From: an uncultured Roseburia sp.
GTDB taxonomy: Bacteria > Bacillota > Clostridia > Lachnospirales > Lachnospiraceae
Direction of reading: 5' to 3'
Assembly: GCA_947649645.1 (NCBI GenBank)
Contig: CANSSP010000017.1
Location: forward strand, 1 to 64,000
DNA: 64,000 bases
Shown: piece by piece, positions 43,683 to 52,374 of the stretch
How the letters are laid out: every line of letters begins with the position of its first letter
How positions within the stretch are numbered: position 1 is the first letter of the stretch
Made by a program: the position numbers and the translations under genes
The notes under the pieces: model-generated
The model's database searches: none
Told to the model about the DNA's origin: nothing
Seen by the model: only the letters and a program-made list of their open reading frames with translations

Positions 43683-44459
43683 ATATATGTATTTTACGCG
43701 GATGTTTTTCTGCTGCAGAATTTTCTGATGGATTTTGTGGCGGTGACAGGGGTGAACTATTTTCTGAAAAGGCGCAGGCGGTATGGGATTCTTTTTCTGG
43801 CATCGCTTGTTTCTGCGGCGGCGGGGCTTTTTCTTGTGCTGACGGTGAGACAGATTCTGCTTTACCGGCTGATTTCTCATTTTCTGCTCAACACGGGAAT
43901 GATCTTATTCTGCTTTGGGTGGCATGGACGCCGTGAGTTTCTGGAGAACTGGGCCGTAACTTACTTTGTGATTGTTCTCCTGGGAGGCATTCTGGAGTGG
44001 ATACAGGAGAGCGGTCTGATTCCGCCGGATTTTTTTCTGCAGACGGCGCTGGTGTCACTGACAGGATATGGGATACTGCTCTATCTTATGCAGAGAAAAG
44101 AAATGGGAAACCATATTTGCCAGGTCAGGATAGAAAAAGGAACGAGGGTTCTTTGCGTAAAGGGATACCGGGACAGTGGAAACCGGCTCCGCGACCCCTG
44201 TACCGGGCGGGGAGTGAGTATTTTAAGCCGCACAAAGGCAGAACTTTTTTTTGACCCCGAAAGGGACGGGATCCGGTATGTGCCATACCGCTCCCTGGGG
44301 GAGACGGACGGTCTGCTCCTGGTTGCGGATGTGGATGCCCTGGTGCTGACAGACGGGAAAAAAGAGCGCAGATACGGCAAGACGGCGATTGGAATCGCGG
44401 ATGAGGGACTGTTGGAAGGCAAAGAGTACGATCTGATACTGCACACTTCAATGTTGTAG
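43683..44459 (+). CDS. spoIIGA: SpoIIGA, pro-sigma-E processing peptidase
   Basis: A mother-cell membrane aspartic protease that activates pro-sigma-E. About five N-terminal helices precede a cytoplasmic protease domain with the DSGN active-site motif in [14 protein letters not shown]. The homology begins upstream of the first ATG (43728): in frame before it lie [14 protein letters not shown], typical of the SpoIIGA N-terminus. At the expected start there is ATA (43683), preceded by AGGTGAGG, not ATG. Either ATA initiates, or translation starts at 43728 with a truncated first helix (243 aa instead of 258). The stop TGA of a 13-codon frame at 43687 overlaps the ATG at 43728, which could couple them. 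sigE follows 31 nt on. Confidence 0.85.
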   Translation: MYVFYADVFLLQNFLMDFVAVTGVNYFLKRRRRYGILFLASLVSAAAGLFLVLTVRQILLYRLISHFLLNTGMILFCFGWHGRREFLENWAVTYFVIVLLGGILEWIQESGLIPPDFFLQTALVSLTGYGILLYLMQRKEMGNHICQVRIEKGTRVLCVKGYRDSGNRLRDPCTGRGVSILSRTKAELFFDPERDGIRYVPYRSLGETDGLLLVADVDALVLTDGKKERRYGKTAIGIADEGLLEGKEYDLILHTSML

Positions 44460-44490
44460 GGCGGAAAAATATCAAGAGCGGAGGTTTCAT

Positions 44491-45234
44491 ATGTACATAA
44501 AATGGATGATGGTCCCCGGGCACCGTATGAGGAGATTTTTAGAGGGCATCGGCCATATTTTCTGGCGGGAGCAGGACGAGGTACACTATATCGGAGGCGC
44601 CGAGGTGCTGCCGCCGCCGCTTGCATGCGAGGAGGAGGCGTCATGCATCAGGAGGCTGGAAAGTGATTCGCCGGAAGAGGCAAGGAAAAGTCTGATCGAG
44701 CACAATCTGCGGCTTGTGGTTTATATTGCGAAAAAGTTTGACAATACCGGGGTGGGCGTGGAAGATCTGATTTCCATCGGGACGATCGGTCTGATCAAAT
44801 CGATCAATACGTTTAATCCCAGAAAAAATATCAAACTTGCAACGTATGCGTCACGCTGTATTGAAAATGAAATACTGATGTATCTGCGGAGGAACAATAA
44901 GACGAAACTGGAAGTTTCTATCGATGAGCCGCTCAATGTCGACTGGGACGGAAACGAACTTTTGCTGTCGGATATTCTGGGAACGGACGAGGATGTGATT
45001 TACCGTGATATAGAGACAGATGTAGAGCACAAGCTTCTGAAAAAAGCCATTGATAAACTTTCGGGGAGAGAGCGTATGATTATTGAGCTTCGCTTCGGGC
45101 TGAATTCCGCGGGAGGGGAGGAGAAGACACAGAAGGAAGTGGCCGACATGCTTGGGATTTCGCAGTCTTATATCTCTCGTCTCGAGAAGAAAATCATGGT
45201 GCGGCTCAAAAAGGAGATTGTCCGGTTTGAATAG
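44491..45234 (+). CDS. sigE: Sporulation sigma factor E
   Basis: A 247-aa mother-cell sigma factor. An N-terminal pro-sequence (about 25 residues, basic and hydrophobic, [13 protein letters not shown]) precedes region 2 with [20 protein letters not shown] and [17 protein letters not shown]. Region 4 contains [15 protein letters not shown]. It is cut by SpoIIGA, encoded just upstream with 31 nt between. GGAGG precedes the ATG. Length and motifs fit SigE, not SigK or SigF. Confidence 0.94.
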   Translation: MYIKWMMVPGHRMRRFLEGIGHIFWREQDEVHYIGGAEVLPPPLACEEEASCIRRLESDSPEEARKSLIEHNLRLVVYIAKKFDNTGVGVEDLISIGTIGLIKSINTFNPRKNIKLATYASRCIENEILMYLRRNNKTKLEVSIDEPLNVDWDGNELLLSDILGTDEDVIYRDIETDVEHKLLKKAIDKLSGRERMIIELRFGLNSAGGEEKTQKEVADMLGISQSYISRLEKKIMVRLKKEIVRFE

Positions 45235-45264
45235 TTTGAAATTTCTGGATATTTTTGAAATTTC
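45235..45264. repeat. Direct repeats TTTGAAATTTC
   Basis: Two exact 11-bp copies (45235-45245 and 45254-45264), 19 bp apart, each containing the palindrome GAAATTTC, directly after the sigE stop and upstream of the next promoter. May be an operator; no regulator is identified. Confidence 0.5.
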
Positions 45265-45275
45265 ATAGATTTCAA

Positions 45276-45304
45276 TTGTATAAATAGCGAGAAGATAGTA
45301 TAAT
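45276..45304 (+). promoter_or_regulatory. Promoter of the beta-CASP hydrolase gene
   Basis: TTGTAT (45276-45281), 17-bp spacer, TATAAT (45299-45304). Confidence 0.55.
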
Positions 45305-45354
45305 TGTACTATACATCAATGTCTGCATAGAGGGACAAAACTGGGGGGATACGT

Positions 45355-46980
45355 ATGATACTTGAATTTCTGGGCGCGGCGCATGAAGTGACGGGAAGCT
45401 GTCATTACCTTTCGTGTGGCGGAAAGCATGTTCTGGTGGACTGTGGTATGGAACAGGGGGCAGATCTGTATGTCAATCAGGATATTCCGGTCAATGCTTC
45501 GATGATTGATTATGTATTTATCACGCACGCGCATATTGACCATTCCGGTCTGCTGCCGCTGCTTTATAACCACGGATTCCGCGGACAGATTTTTGCGACG
45601 ACGGCGACGAATCACCTGTGCAATATCATGCTCAAAGACAGCGCGCATATTCAGATGGCCGAGGCGGAGTGGAAGAACCGGAAGGCGAAGCGGGCCGGAA
45701 AGCCGGAAGTCGTTCCGCTGTATGACATGAATGACGCCATGGGTGTGCTGACGCATTTTGTGCCCTGCGACTACCATCAGATCGTTGAAGTGTGTGAAGG
45801 GATCAAGGTGCGGTTTGTGGACGCCGGACATCTGCTCGGATCTTCTTCCATTGAGATGTGGGTGGAGGAAGAAGTCACAGAAGACGGACAGACGCGCGTG
45901 GAAAAGCGTAAAATTGTGTTTTCCGGGGATATCGGCCCGGGCAGCCGGCCTCTGATCCGCGATCCGGAATATATATCCGAGGCGGATTATGTCGTTATGG
46001 AGTCCACATACGGAGACCGTGCGCACGCCACGCCGCCCGATTTTGCCAGAGAGCTCGCGCGGGTGCTCAAGCATACGCTGCTGCGCGGCGGCAATCTCGT
46101 GATACCTGCTTTTTCGGTAGGACGCACGCAGGAGATGCTGTTTTTCCTGCGGAGAATCAAGACGGAGCATCTCCTTCCGGAATTTGAGCGGTTTGAAGTA
46201 TATGTAGACAGTCCGCTGGCGGTGGAGGCGACCTCGATTTTTGGAAGGCATGTGCAGGACTGTTTTGACGGGCAGGCGCTTGAGCTGGTTCAGAAGGGGA
46301 TCAATCCGATCGGTTTTCCAGGGCTTCGCATGGCCATCACCAGCGAAGAGTCAAAGATGATCAATTTTGATGAACAGCCAAAGGTGATTATATCCGCTTC
46401 GGGTATGTGTGAGGCGGGGCGTATCCGCCATCATTTAAAGCACAATCTCTGGAGAGAAGATTCCACGATTCTTTTCGTGGGGTATCAGGTGCCAGGCACG
46501 CTGGGGCATTCTCTTTTAAACGGGGCGCGGGAGGCGAGGCTGTTTGGCGAGACCATCGATGTGCGCGCGCGGATTGAGAATCTGCCCGGCATCAGCGGCC
46601 ATGCGGATATCAATCAGCTTACCCGCTGGGCGGGCGCTTTTTCCAAAGATACGAAGCGTATTTTCGTCGTACACGGCGAAGACAAAGTGACGGAGAAATT
46701 CGCTGCACATGTTATGGAAGAAACTGGCATCGACGCCTATGCGCCATACAGCGGTGATGCCTATGATCTGCTTACCGGTGAGTGCATCCGGGAAGGTTCC
46801 AGGGAGCTCGCACAGAAGAAGGAAAAAGCACATCGGACGTCCAGCAATGTATTTGCGCGTCTTCTGGCTGCGGGAGGCCGTCTGATGACAGTGATTCAGA
46901 AATGCGAAGGTATGCCCAACAAAGAACTTGCAAAGTTTGCGGATCAGATTCATGCGCTCTGCAAAAAATGGGAACGCTGA
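45355..46980 (+). CDS. Metallo-beta-lactamase/beta-CASP family RNase-like hydrolase
   Basis: A 541-aa cytoplasmic protein. The MBL core has HAHIDHSG (zinc motif HxHxDH) and a GDIGPGSRPLIRDPE motif 4 region. The beta-CASP insertion has GGNLVIPAFSVGRTQEML and VYVDSPLAVEAT. The C-terminal RNA-metabolising motif has SASGMCEAGRIRHHLKHNLW and GISGHADINQL. Relatives (YSH1/TTHA0252 type) are RNA endonucleases. It lies between sigE and the convergent sigG, with its own promoter, so it interrupts the common spoIIGA-sigE-sigG order. Confidence 0.9.
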   Translation: MILEFLGAAHEVTGSCHYLSCGGKHVLVDCGMEQGADLYVNQDIPVNASMIDYVFITHAHIDHSGLLPLLYNHGFRGQIFATTATNHLCNIMLKDSAHIQMAEAEWKNRKAKRAGKPEVVPLYDMNDAMGVLTHFVPCDYHQIVEVCEGIKVRFVDAGHLLGSSSIEMWVEEEVTEDGQTRVEKRKIVFSGDIGPGSRPLIRDPEYISEADYVVMESTYGDRAHATPPDFARELARVLKHTLLRGGNLVIPAFSVGRTQEMLFFLRRIKTEHLLPEFERFEVYVDSPLAVEATSIFGRHVQDCFDGQALELVQKGINPIGFPGLRMAITSEESKMINFDEQPKVIISASGMCEAGRIRHHLKHNLWREDSTILFVGYQVPGTLGHSLLNGAREARLFGETIDVRARIENLPGISGHADINQLTRWAGAFSKDTKRIFVVHGEDKVTEKFAAHVMEETGIDAYAPYSGDAYDLLTGECIREGSRELAQKKEKAHRTSSNVFARLLAAGGRLMTVIQKCEGMPNKELAKFADQIHALCKKWER

Positions 46981-46985
46981 TTTAT

Positions 46986-47765
46986 TTACGAGGACAGGTA
47001 ATGCCGGATGGATTTTAAGGCGGATTTTTCCAGACGGCTTACCTGGGCCTGTGAAATGTGGATTTCTTCCGCGACTTCCATCTGGGTTTTTCCTTCAAAA
47101 AAGCGCAGTTTCAGAATATAGTTTTCACGCTCGTTCAGATGATCCATGGCGTCGTTTAAGGAGAGCTCTTCGATCCAGTTCTCTTCGCGGTTTTTCTTGT
47201 CGCTGATCTGGTCCATGACATAGAGTGTGTCTCCGCCGTCGGTGTAGACAGGGTCGTAGAGACTGACGGGGCTCTGGATGGCGTCGAGCGCATAGACGAT
47301 TTCTTCTTTTGTCAGGCCGGCTTCCCTGGCGATTTCCTCAATGGTCGGTTCTTTCAGGGAGGTCTTTGAGAGAATTTCCCTTGTGTGGATGGCCTTGTAG
47401 GCAGTGTCGCGCAGGGAACGGCTGACACGGATGGAGTTATTGTCGCGCAGATAGCGGCGGATTTCGCCGATGATCATCGGGACTGCATAGGTCGAGAACT
47501 TGACACCCATGGTCGGGTCAAAGTTGTCGATGGATTTGATCAGGCCGATGCAGCCGATCTGAAAGAGGTCATCCACATTTTCATGGTTGCCGGAAAAGCG
47601 TTTGATGACGCTTAGGACGAGGCGGAGATTTCCTTTGATATAGGTTTCTCTGGCTTCCTGGTCTCCCTGTTTGATGCGCTTAAAAAGTGTTTCTTTTTCT
47701 TCTTCTCCCAGAATGGGAAGCCTGGCGGTGTTTACGCCACAGATTTCTACTTTATAAGAAGCCAT
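46986..47765 (-). CDS. sigG: Sporulation sigma factor G
   Basis: A 259-aa late forespore sigma factor. The N-terminal anti-sigma contact region has YKVEICGVNTARLPIL. Region 2 has NLRLVLSVIKRFSGN and DDLFQIGCIGLIKSIDNF, region 3 has RDTAYKAIHTREILSK, and region 4 has EIHISQAQVSRLEKSAL. These match SigG rather than SigF. GGAGG precedes the ATG at 47765. Transcribed convergently with the beta-CASP gene (5 bp between stops), so it cannot be read through from sigE as in many clostridia. Confidence 0.94.
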   Translation of the reverse strand: MASYKVEICGVNTARLPILGEEEKETLFKRIKQGDQEARETYIKGNLRLVLSVIKRFSGNHENVDDLFQIGCIGLIKSIDNFDPTMGVKFSTYAVPMIIGEIRRYLRDNNSIRVSRSLRDTAYKAIHTREILSKTSLKEPTIEEIAREAGLTKEEIVYALDAIQSPVSLYDPVYTDGGDTLYVMDQISDKKNREENWIEELSLNDAMDHLNERENYILKLRFFEGKTQMEVAEEIHISQAQVSRLEKSALKSIRHYLSS

Positions 47766-47894
47766 GCTGGTATCCTCCGGTGTTTTCGATTTTATAGTAA
47801 AAAGGATGCATCATTTGAAAGTGTTTTATGCAGAGAGGCCGATTTAAATTCTTCCCACTTTGTGGAAGCGAAGTTTGAAATTGGAGATCAGAAA

Positions 47895-48263
47895 ATGAAA
47901 GATATTATTGACAAAAGAAACGAAGCTGAGAAAATCAGAAAAAGCATTATTAAGTACTGGAATGTGCAGTATGTCCCTGTCAGTCCGTCCGGAAAGAGCG
48001 AGGAAGAGAAGCAGAAAATTTTAGAGGGGCTGGAGCAGGAAGCCGCTGCAAAGGAAGAAAAAAAGCGAAAAGAGATCGAGGCGCTCAGAACGGCCAGAGA
48101 TAAGGATCCAAGGCTGTATAATGCAAAAACCGGCTCTTATTCGGGCACATACGGTCAGGGAGAGGTGGACGACGTGACGAAAGGCCAGATCGATCAGATC
48201 CTGAGAGAGCGGTCGGACGTCGTGCGTGATCTTGTGGAAAACGGCGGCGAAGCAGATTTTTGA
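47895..48263 (+). CDS. Conserved hypothetical protein, charged
   Basis: A 122-aa soluble protein rich in Lys and Glu with a predicted helical N-terminal half and a short Gly-containing region (SGTYGQGEVDD). I do not recognise a family. Start at 47895 has GGAG about 9 nt upstream; the in-frame GTG at 47862 has none. Located 57 nt before dapF, same strand. Confidence 0.65.
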   Translation: MKDIIDKRNEAEKIRKSIIKYWNVQYVPVSPSGKSEEEKQKILEGLEQEAAAKEEKKRKEIEALRTARDKDPRLYNAKTGSYSGTYGQGEVDDVTKGQIDQILRERSDVVRDLVENGGEADF

Positions 48264-48320
48264 TGTCATGTGGGAAAAGGATACATATAATAGAGTGAGA
48301 AAAGAATCCGGAGGCAGTTT

Positions 48321-49166
48321 ATGCCAGAGATGGTTCTGCGCAAATATCACGGGCTGGGAAACGACTACCTGGTGTACGACCCGGTCAGGAATAAAATGGT
48401 TCTTAAGGAGCGGCAGATCGAGATGCTCTGCAGGCGCAATATCGGGGTGGGAGCAGACGGGATTTTGTACGGCCCTTTTATTGAAGGGGAAGAGATAAAG
48501 GTGCGCATTTTTAATCCGGACGGGAGTGAGGCGGAAAAAAGCGGGAATGGTATCCGTATTTTTTCGCGTTACCTTAAGGACGCAGGCTATGTGAAGGAAG
48601 AATCTTATGTGCTGACGACAAAGGCCGGGAAGACGAACGTTTCTTTTCTGGATGAGGCGGGAAACCGGATGCGCGTGGACATGGGTTGCGCGAAATTTAC
48701 GGCGCGGGAGATTCCGGCGGTCGGTTTTGGGGAAGAGATTGTGAATGAGGCGATTTTTTTCTGCGATAATTTTTACAATGCGACCTGCGTCTCAATCGGC
48801 AATCCGAACTGTGTACTGATGCTTGAAGAGGTGGACCGGAAAAAAGCGATGCAGCTCGGTCCTTATGTGGAAAATTCCAAATATTTTCCAAACCGTATCA
48901 ATATGCAGCTCTGTCAGGTGCTGGACCGGGAAAATATCCGTATCGAAATATATGAAAGGGGAGCGGGGTATACGTATGCGTCGGGTACCGGGGCATGCGC
49001 TGCCGCGGCAGCATCGCACCGGCTGGGACTCATCGGCGATCAGGTGACCGTACATATGCATGGCGGTGAGCTTTTCGTGGAGTTTGGAGAGGATGACCGG
49101 ATTTTTATGACCGGGCCCGTTGTCTATATCGGGAAAATCACGCTGGCAGAGCAGTTTTTTTCCTGA
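48321..49166 (+). CDS. dapF: Diaminopimelate epimerase-like protein lacking both catalytic cysteines
   Basis: A 281-aa member of the DapF fold, which normally interconverts LL- and meso-diaminopimelate for lysine and cell-wall synthesis. The fold motifs are clear: KYHGLGNDYLVYD, NPDGSEAEKSGNGIR and ERGAGYTYASGTGACA. In normal DapF the two acid/base Cys sit in CGNGIR and ACGTG; here both are Ser (Ser74 and Ser221). Length is standard and CCGGAGGCAG precedes the ATG. It may act on another amino acid, work more slowly, or be a Ser/Ser subgroup of Clostridia. A terminator follows. Confidence 0.82.
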   Translation: MPEMVLRKYHGLGNDYLVYDPVRNKMVLKERQIEMLCRRNIGVGADGILYGPFIEGEEIKVRIFNPDGSEAEKSGNGIRIFSRYLKDAGYVKEESYVLTTKAGKTNVSFLDEAGNRMRVDMGCAKFTAREIPAVGFGEEIVNEAIFFCDNFYNATCVSIGNPNCVLMLEEVDRKKAMQLGPYVENSKYFPNRINMQLCQVLDRENIRIEIYERGAGYTYASGTGACAAAAASHRLGLIGDQVTVHMHGGELFVEFGEDDRIFMTGPVVYIGKITLAEQFFS

Positions 49167-49203
49167 GGGCAGGGGGACTGACTGTTTCCGACTGAAACAC
49201 TTT

Positions 49204-49247
49204 ACAGACGGGCCGTCACTATTGTGAGTAGTGGCGGCTGTTTTTTT
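49204..49247 (+). terminator. Terminator after the dapF-like gene
   Basis: Stem ACAG..GCCGTCACT / AGTGGCGGC..CTGT (49204-49240) followed by seven Ts; one G-U pair. Confidence 0.85.
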
Positions 49248-49362
49248 GCCCTTGCGGATCCGGCCTGTGTCTGCATATCTGTCTTGCATTCTTTTCCCTG
49301 TTCGTGTTATACTTCAGATTGCCGTGGATCCCGTTGAAACAGGAAGCTGTGGCGAAGTAACC

Positions 49363-49405
49363 GGTGAGTTCGGGACCTTCCTCACCTAAAACAAAACTAA
49401 AGGAG
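49363..49405 (+). ncRNA. Probable preQ1 class I riboswitch upstream of queT
   Basis: A perfect 6-bp stem GGTGAG / CTCACC encloses the loop TTCGGGACCTTC and is followed by an A-rich tail AAAACAAAACTAA that runs into AAAGGAG. Stem size, loop, A-rich tail with the terminal ACTAA and the merge with the ribosome-binding site are the hallmarks of preQ1-I riboswitches, which turn down queuosine-precursor transporters. The downstream gene is queT, as expected. Recognised by eye only. Confidence 0.65.
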
Positions 49406-49413
49406 AACTGAAT

Positions 49414-49941
49414 ATGAGAAACAAAAATGTGCTGTTTATTGTCCGGGCTGCATTGATCGCCGCGATCTATGTCGTGCTGACCTGCTTTGTCAGTGCGATT
49501 GGCCTTGCTTCGGGCGCCATTCAGGTGCGCGTCTCGGAGGCGCTTACCATTCTGCCGTACTTTTCGGCATCCGCCATTCCGGGGCTTTTTGTGGGATGCA
49601 TCCTTGCCAACCTGCTGACCGGTGCTGCGGTTTTTGATGTGGTGTTCGGGAGTATTGCGACGCTGCTTGGGGCGGTGGGAACGTATCTGCTCAGAAAGCA
49701 TCGTTTCCTCTGCACACTGCCGCCCGTCATCGCAAACATGGTGATTATCCCGCCCATGCTGCGGTATGGCTATGGACTTGTGATGGAATATGGAGGAAGG
49801 GACTGGTCCATTCCGTTTTATATGTTCACGGTCGGAGCCGGAGAGGTGATCTGCTGCTGTATGATGGGAACCGTTCTTCTGAATGCGCTGGCAAAGGTGC
49901 GCAACGTTATTTTCAGAGACACGTGTGCAGAAACAGCATGA
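49414..49941 (+). CDS. queT: Queuosine precursor transporter
   Basis: A 175-aa integral membrane protein of the QueT/ECF substrate-component family with about five or six helices. Recognisable stretches are AALIAAIYVVLTCFVSAIG, VRVSEALTILPYF and ANLLTGAAVFDVVFGSIATL. It imports preQ1 or a related queuine precursor. AAAGGAG lies 8 nt before the ATG and is part of the riboswitch tail, giving translational control by the ligand. Confidence 0.9.
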   Translation: MRNKNVLFIVRAALIAAIYVVLTCFVSAIGLASGAIQVRVSEALTILPYFSASAIPGLFVGCILANLLTGAAVFDVVFGSIATLLGAVGTYLLRKHRFLCTLPPVIANMVIIPPMLRYGYGLVMEYGGRDWSIPFYMFTVGAGEVICCCMMGTVLLNALAKVRNVIFRDTCAETA

Positions 49942-49957
49942 GAGAGGATGGAGAGAA

Positions 49958-50143
49958 ATGATGAACGCAAAGAATCGCTTTGAGCGCATTTACGCGCAGG
50001 GTGCCGTAAGCACGACGGAAATATGGGTTGACCGGAAAACGGGGGTAAATTATCTGTTTCACAGAGATGGCAACGCGGGAGGTATGACGCCCCTTCTCGA
50101 CGAGAAAGGGAACGTCGTCGTGACATCCTTTTCTGTAGAATGA
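49958..50143 (+). CDS. Small conserved protein (DUF6440-like)
   Basis: A 61-aa protein with a pattern RFERIYAQGAVSTTEIWVDR, KTGVNYLF and GGMTPLLDEKG, which I associate with the small DUF6440 group seen in many Firmicutes. Function unknown. GGAG lies upstream, with two adjacent ATGs (49958, 49961). It follows queT by 16 nt and probably shares its transcript. A terminator lies at 50179. Confidence 0.75.
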   Translation: MMNAKNRFERIYAQGAVSTTEIWVDRKTGVNYLFHRDGNAGGMTPLLDEKGNVVVTSFSVE

Positions 50144-50178
50144 CGCAGGGAAAGGGATAAATATCGAAAGAATCAAAG

Positions 50179-50224
50179 AAATACACTTAAAGATTTCTTA
50201 AAGATTTCTTAAGTGTATTTTTTT
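50179..50224 (+). terminator. Terminator with long stem
   Basis: A 12-bp stem AAATACACTTAA / TTAAGTGTATTT (50179-50220) with an 18-nt loop that itself holds a tandem AGATTTCTTA repeat; ends in TTTTTTT. Confidence 0.85.
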
Positions 50225-50281
50225 GTGAAAAAGATATGATACAATCTCCATGAAATGAAAAAAGAAGAGGGAGACAGTGGA

Positions 50282-51676
50282 ATGAAAGATAAGGGTGCAG
50301 GCATTGCAAAGCCAAAAAGAAAGAAAAAAATATGGATTATCATATTGCTGGTTGTGGCTGTGCTGGCAGTGGTAATCTGGAACAGATTACATAGCGCGCC
50401 GACGCAGGCGGGCGCAGAGAACAGCGTTGTGGAAGTGGAGCCGGTGCAGAAGCGCGACCTTTCTGATACGATCTCTCTGAAAGGGACGATCGCGGGAGTA
50501 AGCCGGACGAATGTGACTTCAAGGGCGGTGGCGGAGATTACGTCGCTCAACGTGCAGCTCGGGGATACGGTCAAAGAAGGAGATCTTCTCTGTACGCTCG
50601 ATTCCGGGTCGATCAGGGAGAAAATCTCAGACCTGGAGAGCAGTATCGCGAAGACACAGGCGGTGGAGAACATCAGCAACCGGCAGGCAATGGAAGCTGT
50701 CCAGCGCGCGAAAGAAGATCAGACGAACCAGCTCGAAGAAGCCCAGCGGCAGATAATGCTGGCGGAGGAATCTTTTAACGTGGCGCAGATGAACTATGAC
50801 AACGGAGACGTGGATTTTCCGACGCTTTTGAGCGCCCAGCGGGCTGTGGAGGCAGCAAAGGAGAGTTATGAGGCGACGGTGCAGTCGACAAACCGTGCGA
50901 TCAGGGACGCGCAGCTTGCGGCGGAGCAGAATCGTTACAATGTCTCTGATTCTGCGTCAAGGGATACGTTAAACGATCTGAAAGAGCAGCTCGCGGACTG
51001 TGAGATCAAAGCGCCGTGCAGCGGAGTCGTCACGGCCGTCAACGTATCTGTGGGCGATGTCAACGCAGAAAAAGTGACGATTCTGACCATTGAAGATACC
51101 AGTGCGCTAAAGCTTGTGACGTCGGTTGCGGAGGCAGATATTTTAAAGATCGAGGAAGGCATGAAAGCAGTCGTGACGGCGGACGCGGCAGGTGAAGAAG
51201 AGATTGCCGGCACGGTATCGCGGGTCGTGCGCGTGAAAAACCAGGGAACAGGGGACCAGGCCGCAGCGGCGGGAGGATATTCGGTCGAGGTTTCGATCAA
51301 TAATAAAACCCTTCTGGTCGGTATGGAGGCAAAAGTCAAAATTATGATTAAAGAAAAGGGAGAAGTCCTCGCCATTCCATACGATCTGGTGATGTATGAT
51401 GAGAACGGCGATGCCTATGTCCTTGTGGCGGAGCCGAAAGAGGACGGTTCTGCGACAGCGGTCCGCAGGAATGTCGTTCTGGGAGAAGAAGTGGATTATT
51501 ACACGGAGGTAACCGGAGGCGACCTGGCAGAAGGCGACAGAATGATTTATGACTATATGCACACGGTTGTGGAAGGACAGACGCTCTCACCGGAACAGAT
51601 GTTTTCGAATGAAGGGATGGGCGGCGGAGCAGAAGGCGGCGCAGATATGTCGGGAAGTGCGGAGGGCGCAGAGTAG
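50282..51676 (+). CDS. Efflux RND/MacA-type periplasmic adaptor (HlyD family)
   Basis: A 464-aa membrane-fusion protein. A basic N-terminus and one helix (about 15-33) are followed by the lipoyl half-motif starting VVEVEPVQKRDLSDTISLKG, a coiled-coil hairpin (about 100-225), the second lipoyl half with CEIKAPCSGVVTAVNVSVG, and beta-barrel domains. The Gly-rich acidic C-terminus is unusual. It links with the MacB-like ABC pump encoded next (one-base overlap). In Gram-positives such units export peptides or drugs. Start 50282 follows GGGAG; 50255 is unlikely. Confidence 0.87.
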   Translation: MKDKGAGIAKPKRKKKIWIIILLVVAVLAVVIWNRLHSAPTQAGAENSVVEVEPVQKRDLSDTISLKGTIAGVSRTNVTSRAVAEITSLNVQLGDTVKEGDLLCTLDSGSIREKISDLESSIAKTQAVENISNRQAMEAVQRAKEDQTNQLEEAQRQIMLAEESFNVAQMNYDNGDVDFPTLLSAQRAVEAAKESYEATVQSTNRAIRDAQLAAEQNRYNVSDSASRDTLNDLKEQLADCEIKAPCSGVVTAVNVSVGDVNAEKVTILTIEDTSALKLVTSVAEADILKIEEGMKAVVTADAAGEEEIAGTVSRVVRVKNQGTGDQAAAAGGYSVEVSINNKTLLVGMEAKVKIMIKEKGEVLAIPYDLVMYDENGDAYVLVAEPKEDGSATAVRRNVVLGEEVDYYTEVTGGDLAEGDRMIYDYMHTVVEGQTLSPEQMFSNEGMGGGAEGGADMSGSAEGAE

Positions 51677-52374
51677 TGAGTGAATCAGTAATCCGGATGG
51701 AAAATATTGTAAAGCGGTATTATGTCGGAAAGCCGAATGAACTCGAGATCCTCCACGGGATCAGCCTGTCCGTAGAGGAGGGCGAATTTTTATCCATTGT
51801 CGGAGAGTCGGGTTCCGGAAAGAGTACGCTGATGAATATTATCGGCGTGCTTGACCGGCAGACCGAGGGGGACTATTATCTGGAAGGTCAGGATGTGAAC
51901 AGCATGACGGACGAGGTGCGCAGCGCCGTCCGCAACCGGCGTATCGGTTTTGTGTTTCAGAATTTTAACCTCCTTCCCAGGGCGAATGCACTGAAAAATG
52001 TGATGGTTCCTCTGATGTACGGGGAAGAAAAAGTAAAAGACCAGAAAGAGCGTGCCATGGAGATGCTTAAGATGGTGGGGATGGACGAACGTGCCGGGCA
52101 CCGGCCGAATGAGCTGTCCGGCGGGCAGAAGCAGCGCGTGGCGATCGCCCGCGCCATGATTAACGATCCGGCAATCATACTGGCTGACGAGCCGACGGGC
52201 GCGCTTGATTCCAAGACAGGGCATCTGGTGATGGACCTGTTCCACAGGCTTCACGAGGAGCAGGGGAAGACAATTGTTCTGATCACCCACTCGCAGGAGC
52301 TCGCGTCAGAGACGCAGCGGATTGTAACACTTCTCGACGGGGATATTGTAAACGATAAGGGGGGTGCGCGGTAG
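51676..52374 (+). CDS. ABC transporter ATP-binding protein (MacB/LolD type)
   Basis: A 232-aa ATPase. Walker A is GESGSGKST, the Q-loop is FVFQNFNLLP, the signature is LSGGQKQR, and Walker B is ILADEPTG. Start is GTG in a TAGTG overlap with the adaptor, and it ends in a second TAGTG overlap with the permease, so the three genes are translationally coupled. Powers the FtsX-like permease. Confidence 0.92.
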   Translation: MSESVIRMENIVKRYYVGKPNELEILHGISLSVEEGEFLSIVGESGSGKSTLMNIIGVLDRQTEGDYYLEGQDVNSMTDEVRSAVRNRRIGFVFQNFNLLPRANALKNVMVPLMYGEEKVKDQKERAMEMLKMVGMDERAGHRPNELSGGQKQRVAIARAMINDPAIILADEPTGALDSKTGHLVMDLFHRLHEEQGKTIVLITHSQELASETQRIVTLLDGDIVNDKGGAR

